A stretch of DNA of 28,259 bases from JANMEX01 sp031423755 (GCA_031423755.1 JANPGC010000008.1:1-28259), one strand, 5' to 3'. Shown: positions 15,968-23,932, counted from the first letter of the stretch. Program-made: numbers and translations. Notes: generated by a model not told the origin, from the letters alone.

Positions 15968-17535
15968 AATGTCATCCCCATCGGTTCGCGTCTCAACAGC
16001 GCAGCCGGCATCAGCTTGGCGTTTTCGGCGACCTTTACGCGGCCCTGCGACGCTTCGATGATGTCGCGCTTTGCATCGATGCCCGGCATGATCTCGGTTG
16101 CGACAAGCCCTTCGCTTGTCAGGCGGATCACGCAGCGCTCGGTGATATACATCACGTCCTGTCCCGTCTCGACGGCGCGTTTTCCGGAAAAGGTAACATG
16201 CTCGACGGCTTCGACCATCTTGGTGAACTTGCCGGGCTTGGCGACGCTTAGCGCGGTGTCCGTCAGCGCAATATCCGCGCCGGCCTCGAACCAGCCGGAG
16301 AATACGATCTTTTTTGCATTCGCAGTGATGTCCACAAAGCCGCCGCAGCCTGCCGTGAGGTATGGCTTTTTGCCGAGCTTGGAGACATTGACATTGCCCT
16401 CGACGTCCACTTCCAGAAACGACAGGAAACTCATGTCGAAGCCGCCGCCCTGAAAGTAAGTGAACTGGCTCGGCGAAGGCATGAAGGCATCGGCATTCGA
16501 GGCACAGCCGAAGGCGAAGCCAGTCAGCGGCATGCCGCCGACTGCACCCTGTTCGATGGCCCATGTCACAGACTGGGCGTGCCCCTCTTCCAGCAGCACG
16601 CGCGGCACCATGGCCGAAATGCCGAAGCCGAGATTGGCTGTCTGCCCCTGCTTCAGCTCCATTGCGGCGCGACGGGCGATGATCTTTTCAACGCCATGCT
16701 CAGCAGTCTTGAAGCTTTCCCACGGTCGCATGATCTCGCCGGAAATGGCGGGATCATAGAAAGTTTCGGTTGTCTGCTTCTGGTCAGGATCGACCACGAT
16801 CAGGTCAATCAAATGACCTGGCACGCGCACATCATGGGGACGCAGCGACCCTGCGGCCGTGACGCGCTTGACCTGTGCGATAACCAGACCGCCATTGTTG
16901 CGCGTGGCAATCGCCTGATCGAGACCGCCGAGATAGGCACCCTCATGTTCATAGGTGAGATTGCCGCGCTGATCGGCAGTCGTTGCCCGAAGGACGCAGA
17001 CGTCTGGCGCGATGTTGGGGAAATGCAGCCAGGTCTCGCCGTTCAGTTCCACGCGTTTGACAATCGGGCTTGCCGCGCCTTTGGCATTCATCGCGCAGCC
17101 CTCGCGGACCGGGTCAACGAAGGTTTGAAGTCCGACCTTTGTAAGCACACCGGGACGGCGGGCGGCGACATCGCGGTGCATGTCGAACAGAATGCCGGAC
17201 GGAACATTGTAGGCGGCGATCCGGTCTTCGACGACCATTTTCCAGATTTCCGGCATTGGCAGGTTCGACGGCCCAGAAGGATAGGAGCCCGCGATCACCG
17301 TTGAGATCAGCCCGTCCCTGGCGATGTGGTCGATGCCCTTGACACCGTACATGTCGCCAGCCGCGATCGGGTGCAGCATGGTGAGATTGCGCGGGTGGCC
17401 TTGCGAATTGAAGCGTTCGCCGATGGCGGCCATCATCTTGTCCGGGCAACCCAGCGCCGACGAAGACGACACGGTCACCACCGCATTGTCGGCTATGCGG
17501 GCAGCGGCGTCGGCGAAGGAAACGATCTTGCCCAT
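15964..17535 (-). CDS. Acetate/3-ketoacid-type CoA-transferase (fused alpha-beta, YdiF-like)
   Basis: This 523-residue protein has the length of class I CoA-transferases with both subunits in one chain (YdiF, propionate CoA-transferase). It begins with the alpha-type half (VSFADAAARIADNAVVTVSSSSALGCPDKMM). The beta-type half contains NLGFGISAMVPRVL and WAIEQGAVGG, where Glu328 matches the catalytic glutamate that forms the covalent CoA thioester. It would move CoA from acetyl- or succinyl-CoA to a pathway acid. The ATG at 17535 follows the Gfo/Idh stop by 2 bp; the open frame reaches 17628 inside that gene but carries no conserved sequence. It is coupled to the hydratase by a 4-bp overlap, so the two probably act in sequence. 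Confidence 0.9.
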   Translation of the reverse strand: MGKIVSFADAAARIADNAVVTVSSSSALGCPDKMMAAIGERFNSQGHPRNLTMLHPIAAGDMYGVKGIDHIARDGLISTVIAGSYPSGPSNLPMPEIWKMVVEDRIAAYNVPSGILFDMHRDVAARRPGVLTKVGLQTFVDPVREGCAMNAKGAASPIVKRVELNGETWLHFPNIAPDVCVLRATTADQRGNLTYEHEGAYLGGLDQAIATRNNGGLVIAQVKRVTAAGSLRPHDVRVPGHLIDLIVVDPDQKQTTETFYDPAISGEIMRPWESFKTAEHGVEKIIARRAAMELKQGQTANLGFGISAMVPRVLLEEGHAQSVTWAIEQGAVGGMPLTGFAFGCASNADAFMPSPSQFTYFQGGGFDMSFLSFLEVDVEGNVNVSKLGKKPYLTAGCGGFVDITANAKKIVFSGWFEAGADIALTDTALSVAKPGKFTKMVEAVEHVTFSGKRAVETGQDVMYITERCVIRLTSEGLVATEIMPGIDAKRDIIEASQGRVKVAENAKLMPAALLRREPMGMTL

Positions 17536-17537
17536 GG

Positions 17538-18533
17538 TCAACCGCCGTAATTCACAGTTGTGCGCTTGCCTGTCGCGGCGGCTTCTTTCACCGCCTCGGC
17601 AACCGCCAGCGACTTGACGCCATCCCAACCGTCAGCAGCAGGTGTGCCATGGCCAATTACAGCCTCGGCAAAACACTTCACCGCTTGGCCATAGAGATTG
17701 TGCGGGCTGTAGCTGATCATCTCGCGGCCCTTGTCCGTCACCAGTGCAATCTCGCCGACCGGCTGCTGAGTCATCACGCCTTTGGCGATGATCGAGCCTT
17801 CCGTCCCGTGCACTTCGATGCCGGTTCCCGCATGGGCGTGAGTGAAACTTTCATGTGCAAAGATCTGCGCGCCGGAGGGCATCGACCAGATCGACATGAC
17901 CGAATCCTCAACGCCCTGCCCCAGGCCGGAGGCCGTTGCCATCGCCACGACTTCGACAGGATCCTCGCCGAGATGAAACCGGACGGTGTCCGCGTCATGA
18001 ACGGTGATGTCGGCGATCACACCGCCGCCCGCGCCAGCGTCATTGATGCGCCAGCCTTGCAGGTGCGGCGGCAGATAGACAGCATGGTGCACCCGCATTG
18101 ACAGCACCTTGCCGATGCGACCCGATGCGATCAATTCGCGGATTGCCATGTGCGAACCGGCGTTGCGCAGGTGATGGTTGGTAGCGAACACGACGCCTCG
18201 CCTGGCCGCCGATTCGACCATGATCCGTGCATCATTCGAGCGCATTGCGAGCGGCTTTTCGCACAACACATGCTTGCCCGCCGCAATCGAGGCCAGCGCC
18301 TGCGGCAGATGCTTTTCGTTTGTTGAGGAAATGTAGACGGCGCCGACGTCCGGGTCTGCCAGCATGTCATTGATGTCAGCGGTAGCCTTGGCAATTCCGT
18401 GCGTCTGGGCATAGGCGTGGGCATGGTCGGCCTTGCTGCTAACAATCCAGCCCGGCTCGCCGCCATCCATGCGCATGGCGCCGATCATGTGTTGCGCTGC
18501 AATCGTACTCGCGCCAACCAGACCCCAGATCAC
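17538..18533 (-). CDS. Gfo/Idh/MocA-family NAD(P)-dependent oxidoreductase
   Basis: This 331-residue protein belongs to the glucose-fructose oxidoreductase/inositol dehydrogenase family. A Rossmann start (IWGLVGASTIA) is followed by VYISSTNEKH, the CEKPLA motif with the catalytic Lys93, and GGGVIADITVHDADTVRF with the conserved Asp and His of the active site. It oxidises a hydroxyl of a sugar or cyclitol, or reduces the ketone. I set the start at the GTG of 18533, with GGGAGGAG 6 nt upstream. The frame extends upstream to a TTG at 18587, but that would run through the two operator palindromes and ahead of the ribosome-binding site. It is the first gene of operon A. The substrate is not known. 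Confidence 0.9.
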   Translation of the reverse strand: MIWGLVGASTIAAQHMIGAMRMDGGEPGWIVSSKADHAHAYAQTHGIAKATADINDMLADPDVGAVYISSTNEKHLPQALASIAAGKHVLCEKPLAMRSNDARIMVESAARRGVVFATNHHLRNAGSHMAIRELIASGRIGKVLSMRVHHAVYLPPHLQGWRINDAGAGGGVIADITVHDADTVRFHLGEDPVEVVAMATASGLGQGVEDSVMSIWSMPSGAQIFAHESFTHAHAGTGIEVHGTEGSIIAKGVMTQQPVGEIALVTDKGREMISYSPHNLYGQAVKCFAEAVIGHGTPAADGWDGVKSLAVAEAVKEAAATGKRTTVNYGG

Positions 18534-18551
18534 ACCCAACTCCTCCCGATT

Positions 18552-18563
18552 TGGAACGTTCCA
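18552..18563. promoter_or_regulatory. Operator 2 of operon A (TGGAACGTTCCA)
   Basis: A perfect 12-bp palindrome with a central CG, as LacI-family repressors require. It lies where transcription should begin, just before the GGGAGGAG ribosome-binding site of the first gene. Its centre is 23 bp from that of operator 1, about two helical turns, so two repressor dimers could bind on one face of the DNA. Confidence 0.8.
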
Positions 18564-18565
18564 TG

Positions 18566-18594
18566 TATTTGAACTGGAACGTTCCAAACGTCAA
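18566..18594 (-). promoter_or_regulatory. Candidate promoter of operon A
   Basis: The -35 box TTGACG (18589-18594 on the minus strand) matches five of six consensus bases. Seventeen bases further is CAAATA, a poor -10 match; overlapping alternatives with slightly longer spacing are no better than three of six. The position between the operators and the lack of another candidate in the gap support it, but the -10 remains uncertain. Confidence 0.5.
18575..18586. promoter_or_regulatory. Operator 1 of operon A (TGGAACGTTCCA)
   Basis: An identical second copy of the 12-bp palindrome. On the minus strand it sits inside the 17-bp spacer that follows the TTGACG -35 box, so a bound repressor would block RNA polymerase. 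The two copies share no other extended similarity, which speaks for two selected binding sites over a recent duplication. Confidence 0.8.
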
Positions 18595-18671
18595 GTGCTA
18601 ATTGCCGTGCGAGATGATATTTGCATTGGGAATGTCTGACGGGAGACAGGTGCGAGAGGATTGGAAGCTGC

Positions 18672-18687
18672 CGCGACTCAAATCGCG
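18672..18687 (-). terminator. Weak hairpin after the last gene of operon B
   Basis: CGCGA/TCGCG (18672-18676 with 18683-18687) is a 5-bp stem with a 6-nt loop, 5 nt after the dehydrogenase stop. There is no T-run on the minus strand. It is the only hairpin in the gap before the operon A promoter, so read-through from operon B into operon A cannot be excluded. Confidence 0.35.
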
Positions 18688-18692
18688 CTACG

Positions 18693-20384
18693 CTACTCTA
18701 TCCGGACATGCGAGGCCGAGAGTTCGGCGATCAAGTTCTGAATTTCCTGGCCGGTTCTTTCCGCCGTCCATCCCTGCGCCTCTGAAGCCACAGCCGCGAT
18801 GGCCTCAATGTCGGCTCTTGTGAGATTTTCGGTCAGTGCCAATGTTGTCCGGCGTTTGACGATGTCGCTGAGTCTGGCCGCCATTTCCTGACGGGCTATC
18901 CAGTCGATTTCATTGAGGCCGACGGTCATCGTGTCGGGCAGCCGGTCGGTGTCGGTCCATTTCCCCTTGTGTGAAGCCACTTCCAGCGCACACGTTCCGT
19001 ACCGCCCCAGCAATTCATCAATTCGGCTCGGCTCAAGACCGGTCTTCACCGCCGCGTTCGCAATCCAGACCTGCTTCGCCGCCGCATCGGCAGGAAATCC
19101 CTTGCCGCCTCCGATAGCTAAAGTTCTGGTGGAAGCACTGCGCCTGACGCCCAGTCGGTCGAATACCTTATCGGCGACCTCTTCGGCGAAGCCGCGAAAG
19201 GTGGTCCACTTGCCGCCGACGAGCGAGATGACCGGGAACGGACGGTCGCCGGACGGCTCCAGCACTGGCGCTGAATGATCGCGGCTGATCAGGCCGGGGT
19301 CGGACGCATTGGATGCAGGCAATGGCCTTATGCCGCTGTAACTGTACGCGATCTGGCTGCGCTCAAACATCAGGCCAGGAAGCAGCGCGCGCAGGCTGGC
19401 GAGGAAATAGTCGATCTCCCATTCCTCGCACACAACGATGTCTGGATCGGATGCCGGCATGTCTGTCGAGCCGACAAGCGCGCGGCCGAGATAGTCATAG
19501 ACCAGACAGATGCGTCCGTCGTCCGCCTCGAAATAGATCATGCGACCTTTGAGGCCTTGAACCAGTTCATCGTGATCGAGAAGTATGTGTGAGCCCTTGG
19601 TTCCGCCGATGAGCTTGGCCGGATTGCCGAGAGCAGCGTTGACGACGTCGATCCACGGCCCGGCTGCGTTGATCACAATCTTTGGCCGCACGGTAAATTG
19701 ACCACCATTATCCCGGCTGAAACTGAGCTCACCCGCCCCTATAGGCATCAGCGTCGTGTAGTTCAGCCCGGCTGAGCGTTCGCATGCGGTCATGCCGTCC
19801 TTGACCAGTTCAAACACCAGCCGCTCCGGCGTACTGATCTTGGCGTCGTAATAGCTGCCCGCTGCAACGATGGAGCTGGTCAGATGCGGCATGTCTCTTA
19901 GCGCAGCGGCCTTGGAAAACATCCTGTGTCGCGGCATGACCTTGTTGCGCGAGCCGTAGAAATCATAAAGGGCCAGCCCGATCTTGATCAGCACAACGCC
20001 CCGGCTGCGCGGCGCGCTTTTTGCACCCGCCATCGTGCGCAGTGCCGCCCAGATGCCCTTGGTCCAAGAGAAAATCGGCACCAGCGTCGGCAGCGGCGTC
20101 ACGCAATGCGGCGCGTTCTTCAACAGCAGGTTCCGCTCCAGAGTCGATTGTGCGACAAGTCCGAACTCGCCGGTTTCCAGATATTTGAGACCGCCGTGGA
20201 TAAGCCGCGATGGTGCGGAGCTGGTGCCTGAGCCAAAGTCCGCCTTGTCAACGATCAGGCAGCTGACACCTTGTTCGCACAGATCGCGAAACAGGCCCGC
20301 GCCATTGATGCCCGCGCCAATGATGACAACATCGACACCATTTGCGCTCATGTCTTCGATGCGGCTGTCAATCTCTGCCATCAT
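18693..20384 (-). CDS. GlpD-like FAD-dependent polyol-phosphate dehydrogenase
   Basis: This 563-residue protein resembles aerobic glycerol-3-phosphate dehydrogenase. The FAD motif is VVIIGAGINGAGLFRDLCEQG near residue 18, followed by DFGSGTSSAPSRLIHGGLKYLE, a hallmark of the GlpD family. NAAGPWIDVVNA, GTKGSHILLDH and SLVGGKWTTFRGFAEE are also typical, and the C-terminal DAO_C domain is present. It would pass electrons from a sugar-alcohol phosphate to quinone at the membrane. The coupled FGGY kinase is not of the GlpK type, so the EryB role (erythritol-phosphate oxidation) or a similar polyol phosphate is more likely than glycerol-3-phosphate. I chose the ATG at 20384, which forms an ATGA overlap with the kinase stop; an adjacent ATG at 20381 and a frame extension to 20447 are alternatives. 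Confidence 0.88.
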   Translation of the reverse strand: MMAEIDSRIEDMSANGVDVVIIGAGINGAGLFRDLCEQGVSCLIVDKADFGSGTSSAPSRLIHGGLKYLETGEFGLVAQSTLERNLLLKNAPHCVTPLPTLVPIFSWTKGIWAALRTMAGAKSAPRSRGVVLIKIGLALYDFYGSRNKVMPRHRMFSKAAALRDMPHLTSSIVAAGSYYDAKISTPERLVFELVKDGMTACERSAGLNYTTLMPIGAGELSFSRDNGGQFTVRPKIVINAAGPWIDVVNAALGNPAKLIGGTKGSHILLDHDELVQGLKGRMIYFEADDGRICLVYDYLGRALVGSTDMPASDPDIVVCEEWEIDYFLASLRALLPGLMFERSQIAYSYSGIRPLPASNASDPGLISRDHSAPVLEPSGDRPFPVISLVGGKWTTFRGFAEEVADKVFDRLGVRRSASTRTLAIGGGKGFPADAAAKQVWIANAAVKTGLEPSRIDELLGRYGTCALEVASHKGKWTDTDRLPDTMTVGLNEIDWIARQEMAARLSDIVKRRTTLALTENLTRADIEAIAAVASEAQGWTAERTGQEIQNLIAELSASHVRIE

Positions 20385-21901
20385 GCCAATCCACCGAGCG
20401 CTTCGATCTCCGGCCACAGCGGGCCCGTCGTTGCGGAAATTTTGCAATGGAGCCGGAAGCGCGCCTCATAGGACTTGCTGCGAGACACATCAGGCGCAAA
20501 GGTCGTGCACATACGGTCCAGATCGCGCGGATCGTCGTGCGGCGATGCATAGAGGCCGATGGCCGCTCCAGCGCAGAGCGCCGCGCCCCAGGCTGCCGCT
20601 TCATCGGTCTGTGTCACCGTCACAGGCATGCCTAGAATATCGGCGAACAGCTGGGCGAACACCGGGTTGCGCGACGGGCCGCCGGTCAGCCTTGCCTGCG
20701 AGAACGTCAATCCCCGCCGCAGCGCTTCGATATGGACACGATGGTTGAACACGATACCCTCAAGCACTGCCCGCAGCATGTCCGCCCTGTCATGCCAGCC
20801 GCGCAAACCGCTGAAACTGGCGCTCGCCTGCGGCCCGTGTGGCGAGCCGAACAGGTAAGGGTGGAACAGCAAGGTTGATGGACGCTTGAGCGCGGCGTCA
20901 ATCTCGGGAGCCAGCAATTCGTGCACAGAAACGCCGCCTTCCGCAGCTCTCTGCTGGTCGCTCTGGCAAAGCGTGTCGAGAAACCAGTCATAGTTTGCCG
21001 CCGATGCAGGCGAGATCGCCTGATTGTTCCACAAGCCCGGTTCGATGGCATTGCGGCAAAACCAGCCCTCGTCAAGGCAAGGCACAGACGAGACCACCTC
21101 GTTGATCGAATAGGTGCCGGCGACAATCGCCACGACGCCTTGCCTGTGGCCGCCAATGCCGAGTGCTGATGCCGTCACATCATGCAGGCCGCTGGCAACG
21201 GGCGTTCCGGCAGCCAGCCCCGTCAGGGCTGCCGCCCTTTCGGTGACTTGCCCGACAATTTCTGCCGACCCGGAAACGGGCGGCAGCGTGTCCAGAACCT
21301 CCACGATACCAAACAGCTTCAAGGCCTCGGCCGCGTAAACCTGCGTACGAACGTCCGTGAATGACGTGCTTGCCTCGGTCCTGTCTGTCCCGATGGTTCC
21401 TGTCAGGCAAAACCGCAACCAATCCTTGCAGCTCAAAACATGGGCAATGTGCGCATATCGCTCAGGCTCATTGTGTTTCACCCAAGCGAGCAATGCCGAG
21501 GGCGCAGACGCATGCGGCGTTTGGCCCGTCAGCGCGAGAGACTGAGAGGCCACTCCGCTTTGCGCCCAGCCCTCCACCACCGCAGCAGCACGGCTATCGA
21601 GCGACAGGATCCCCGGCCCCAGTGGCTTCTTGTTGGCGTCCAGCAGGTAAAGCCCGTCGCCGTGGGCCGTTGCAGCAACGGCAACAATGTCACTTGCCGG
21701 GCGACCAGACGTGGCAATGGCCTCTGCAATCGCCTCTGCTGTGGCCGTCCAAAGCGCGTCCAAGTCACGTTCGACATGCCGTGGCTTTGGAATGACCTGC
21801 TGCACGCGGCGACGTGCGACAGAAAGCTGCGTCCCATCGATGTCAAACACCACTGCCTTGGTGACCGTCAAACCATTGTCGATGCCAAGAAGGCTGGGCA
21901 T
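20381..21901 (-). CDS. FGGY-family carbohydrate/polyol kinase
   Basis: This 506-residue kinase has the standard FGGY two-domain layout. The phosphate-1 motif is GIDNGLTVTKAVVFD (residues 6-20), HVERDLDALW follows at about 42-51, the catalytic base is Asp241 in GLHDVTASALG, and TGGPSRNPVFAQLFADILG is the C-terminal domain signature. By appearance it is closest to L-xylulose kinase (LyxK) of E. coli, including HGDGLYLLD.NKKPLG and NEPERYAHI blocks, more than to glycerol kinase. Its product should be the substrate of the GlpD-like dehydrogenase encoded in a 4-bp overlap downstream, which suggests an alditol and not a ketose as the real substrate (EryA-like role). The DeoR gene ends 26 bp upstream. 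Confidence 0.9.
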   Translation of the reverse strand: MPSLLGIDNGLTVTKAVVFDIDGTQLSVARRRVQQVIPKPRHVERDLDALWTATAEAIAEAIATSGRPASDIVAVAATAHGDGLYLLDANKKPLGPGILSLDSRAAAVVEGWAQSGVASQSLALTGQTPHASAPSALLAWVKHNEPERYAHIAHVLSCKDWLRFCLTGTIGTDRTEASTSFTDVRTQVYAAEALKLFGIVEVLDTLPPVSGSAEIVGQVTERAAALTGLAAGTPVASGLHDVTASALGIGGHRQGVVAIVAGTYSINEVVSSVPCLDEGWFCRNAIEPGLWNNQAISPASAANYDWFLDTLCQSDQQRAAEGGVSVHELLAPEIDAALKRPSTLLFHPYLFGSPHGPQASASFSGLRGWHDRADMLRAVLEGIVFNHRVHIEALRRGLTFSQARLTGGPSRNPVFAQLFADILGMPVTVTQTDEAAAWGAALCAGAAIGLYASPHDDPRDLDRMCTTFAPDVSRSKSYEARFRLHCKISATTGPLWPEIEALGGLA

Positions 21902-21927
21902 GTGCTCTCATCCCTCCTTCATACCGG

Positions 21928-22824
21928 TCAGTCCGGGGAAGGTGCTTGGGTTGGCATTGATACCCGCCCGACCGACGCGACGACCACCTTGATGCCTTTG
22001 GACCGCATCCGCTCGATGTGTGTTGATGGCGTATGATCATCAACGATGACCACATCAAACTCGGTCAGCGAAGCAAAGCTGTGCAGAGCGCGGCGGCCGA
22101 ACTTGCTGTGATCGGCCAGCAGGATGCGCGTTGCCGAAGATTCAAACATCGCGCGTTTTGTCTCGACCATTTCCGGTGACTGGTGAAACACAATGTCGTC
22201 GGTAATGGCTGACATTGACATAAACAGCGTGTCCGCGCGCAGCCTTGAAATTTCGTGAATGGTCATTCGTCCAATGAAGGCATTGCACCAATTGTAGAAC
22301 TGGCCGCCAAGACCAAGCAGCGTCACGTCTCGAATGTCCTTCAGCGCGTTCATCAGGGTCAGCGAGTTGGTAATGGCTGTCAGCGGCACCTTTGCAGGCA
22401 GGTGCCGCGCCATTTGCAGAACTGTCGTCGAATCGTCGAAGAAGACCGCCTGGCCCGGCTCGATAAACTGCATGGCAGCGTCGGCAAGCGCCTGCTTTTC
22501 AGCAGACTGGCGGCTGGAACGGTAAACATCGCTCGATTCGATCAGGCTGGTCGGCGCTGCGGACACTATGCCGCGCGTCTTGCGCAAGAGGCCACGGCTG
22601 ACAAGCTCGTCCAGATCGCGGTGGGCGGTCATCAGGCTGATGCCAAACCGATCCGTCAGGTCTTCAATCCGCATTGATCCCTCAGCCATGACGGCCTCTG
22701 TGATCAATTGGCGGCGGACAATCTGGCGGGCGTGGCGGCTGTCGCTCGGCACCTCATCGGACACCATGCGCGAGACGCCTGTATCGACGATATTACTTGA
22801 TAGATTCATGTTCACTTGCCTCAT
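21928..22824 (-). CDS. DeoR-family transcriptional regulator
   Basis: This 298-residue protein has the DeoR/GlpR layout. The N-terminal winged helix-turn-helix is at about residues 50-75 (MRIEDLTDRFGISLMTAHRDLDELVSRGLL), and the sugar-phosphate-sensing domain follows (FFDDSTTVLQMARHL, ITNSLTLMNAL, ADTLFMSMSAITDD, ETKRAMFESSATRILLADHSKFG). Such regulators sense a phosphorylated sugar; here the product of the kinase encoded next is the natural candidate. The long N-terminus (about 35 residues before the domain) is unusual; an internal ATG at 22809 or 22767 may be the true start. AAGGAA lies 6 nt upstream of the ATG at 22824. It sits between the transporter and the enzymes of operon B. Confidence 0.9.
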   Translation of the reverse strand: MRQVNMNLSSNIVDTGVSRMVSDEVPSDSRHARQIVRRQLITEAVMAEGSMRIEDLTDRFGISLMTAHRDLDELVSRGLLRKTRGIVSAAPTSLIESSDVYRSSRQSAEKQALADAAMQFIEPGQAVFFDDSTTVLQMARHLPAKVPLTAITNSLTLMNALKDIRDVTLLGLGGQFYNWCNAFIGRMTIHEISRLRADTLFMSMSAITDDIVFHQSPEMVETKRAMFESSATRILLADHSKFGRRALHSFASLTEFDVVIVDDHTPSTHIERMRSKGIKVVVASVGRVSMPTQAPSPD

Positions 22825-22905
22825 GGCCGTTCCTTACATCGAAACGAAGCCTTAGTGCAAAACCACCATGACGACCTTGGTCGCGCTTCCTGCGACCATA
22901 GGTGA

Positions 22906-22929
22906 AAGGGCGCCTAGAGAGGCGCCCTT
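22906..22929 (-). terminator. Perfect stem-loop after the ribose-type binding protein
   Basis: AAGGGCGCCT (22906-22915) and AGGCGCCCTT (22920-22929) form a perfect 10-bp stem with a 4-nt loop, 9 nt after the binding protein stop. Only a short TTT follows, so termination would be partial. A second 6-bp hairpin, GGTCGC/GCGACC (22879-22884 with 22892-22897), lies further on. Together they would limit expression of the regulator and enzymes relative to the binding protein. Confidence 0.7.
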
Positions 22930-22938
22930 GCGTTGTCA

Positions 22939-23886
22939 TTATTCAGAAAGCGTGAACGGTGCGGTGTATTTGTCCACATTGTCCTTGGTGATCAGCAGGC
23001 AGTCAAAGAGCTGCTTTTCAGTGGCGGCGCCGGTCTTGCCGTTCTTGATCAGCGCGTCGGCCTGCTTGACGGCTTCCGCCGAGAACACCGCGACCGGCTG
23101 CAACACTGTGTACTGCATCTCGCCTGCCTTGACGGCTGCGACCGCATCGGGCGAACCGTCGAACCCGCCGACCTTGACGCCTTCGAGCTTGCCGGCTTCC
23201 TTCAGCGCTGCAATTGCGCCGAGCGCCATTTCATCATTGCCAGAGATCACGCCCTGAATGTCAGGGTTTGCCTGCAGCATCGACTGCATCTTGTCATGGC
23301 CCTTGGTGCGGTCCCAGTCTGCCACTTCCTTGGCAACCTTCTTGAGGTCCGGATACTGCGTCAGAACGGTTTCATAGCCGTTTGAGCGGGTTGCGGCGTT
23401 GTTGTCAGCCGGGTTGCCGAACAGTTCGACATAGTTGCCCTTGTCGCCAACGCTTTCGACCCATTGCGTTGCGCCAAGCGCCGCGCCTTGTGCGTTGTTG
23501 GAAACGAGCTGCGCTGCTGCAAGGCCTTCCTGGTTGATTTCGGCGTTGACAAGCAGCACCGGAATGCCTGCGGCAACGGCCTTCTTGACTGCACCGACCG
23601 AACCGTCGGCATTGGCCGGATCAAGAATGATCGCAACTGACTTGTTGGTGATGGCAGTGTCAATCATCGTGCTTTCGGCGTTGGTGTCGCCCTTGTGCGC
23701 GTTGACAGATGCCGTGTAGCCCATCTTCTCGGCAGTTGCCTTGGCGACTTCGCCTTCGGTGAACCAATAGGGATTGGATGGGTCGTTGACGATGATGGTG
23801 ATCAGGCCATCGGCCCATGCTGCGTTGGCCAGAAGTGTCGAAGCAGCTGCGGCTGCGAGCAGAACGCGTTTTGCTTTGTTGAACAT
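22939..23886 (-). CDS. Ribose-type sugar/polyol ABC transporter substrate-binding protein
   Basis: This 315-residue periplasmic binding protein (family 4 type, RbsB-like) has a clear signal peptide RVLLAAAAASTLLANAAWA, cleaved before DGLIT. The mature protein starts TIIVNDPSNPYWFTEGEVAKATAEKMGY, the usual first strand of this class. IILDPANADGSVGAVKKAVAAGIPVLLVNAEI and VISGNDEMALGAIAALKEAG are the hinge-region and second-domain blocks shared by RbsB and EryG-like proteins. GGAG upstream of the ATG at 23886 is the ribosome-binding site. It follows the permease by 129 bp. The substrate is unknown; the kinase and dehydrogenase downstream suggest a short polyol. Confidence 0.93.
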   Translation of the reverse strand: MFNKAKRVLLAAAAASTLLANAAWADGLITIIVNDPSNPYWFTEGEVAKATAEKMGYTASVNAHKGDTNAESTMIDTAITNKSVAIILDPANADGSVGAVKKAVAAGIPVLLVNAEINQEGLAAAQLVSNNAQGAALGATQWVESVGDKGNYVELFGNPADNNAATRSNGYETVLTQYPDLKKVAKEVADWDRTKGHDKMQSMLQANPDIQGVISGNDEMALGAIAALKEAGKLEGVKVGGFDGSPDAVAAVKAGEMQYTVLQPVAVFSAEAVKQADALIKNGKTGAATEKQLFDCLLITKDNVDKYTAPFTLSE

Positions 23887-23932
23887 GTCAGGTCTCTCCC
23901 TTGTTGTTAATAGTCCGTTGCGTATGGGTGGC

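Noticed and set aside
15164..16453. 429-residue plus-strand open frame
   Set aside because: It is antisense to the hydratase and CoA-transferase, whose catalytic motifs are intact on the minus strand.
15200..16564. Longer form of the enoyl-CoA hydratase (454 residues)
   Set aside because: The first 199 codons lie inside the CoA-transferase in another frame and read as non-protein; the ATG at 15967 begins exactly with the crotonase fold.
18534..18587. N-terminal extension of the Gfo/Idh protein from a TTG
   Set aside because: It would encode both operators and lie upstream of the GGGAGGAG ribosome-binding site; the GTG at 18533 leads straight into the Rossmann motif.
18693..21901. Plain glycerol catabolism (GlpK-GlpD)
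   Set aside because: The kinase resembles LyxK-like FGGY kinases and not GlpK, and the transporter is a ribose-type ABC importer instead of GlpF or a glycerol importer. Glycerol cannot be fully excluded for the dehydrogenase alone.
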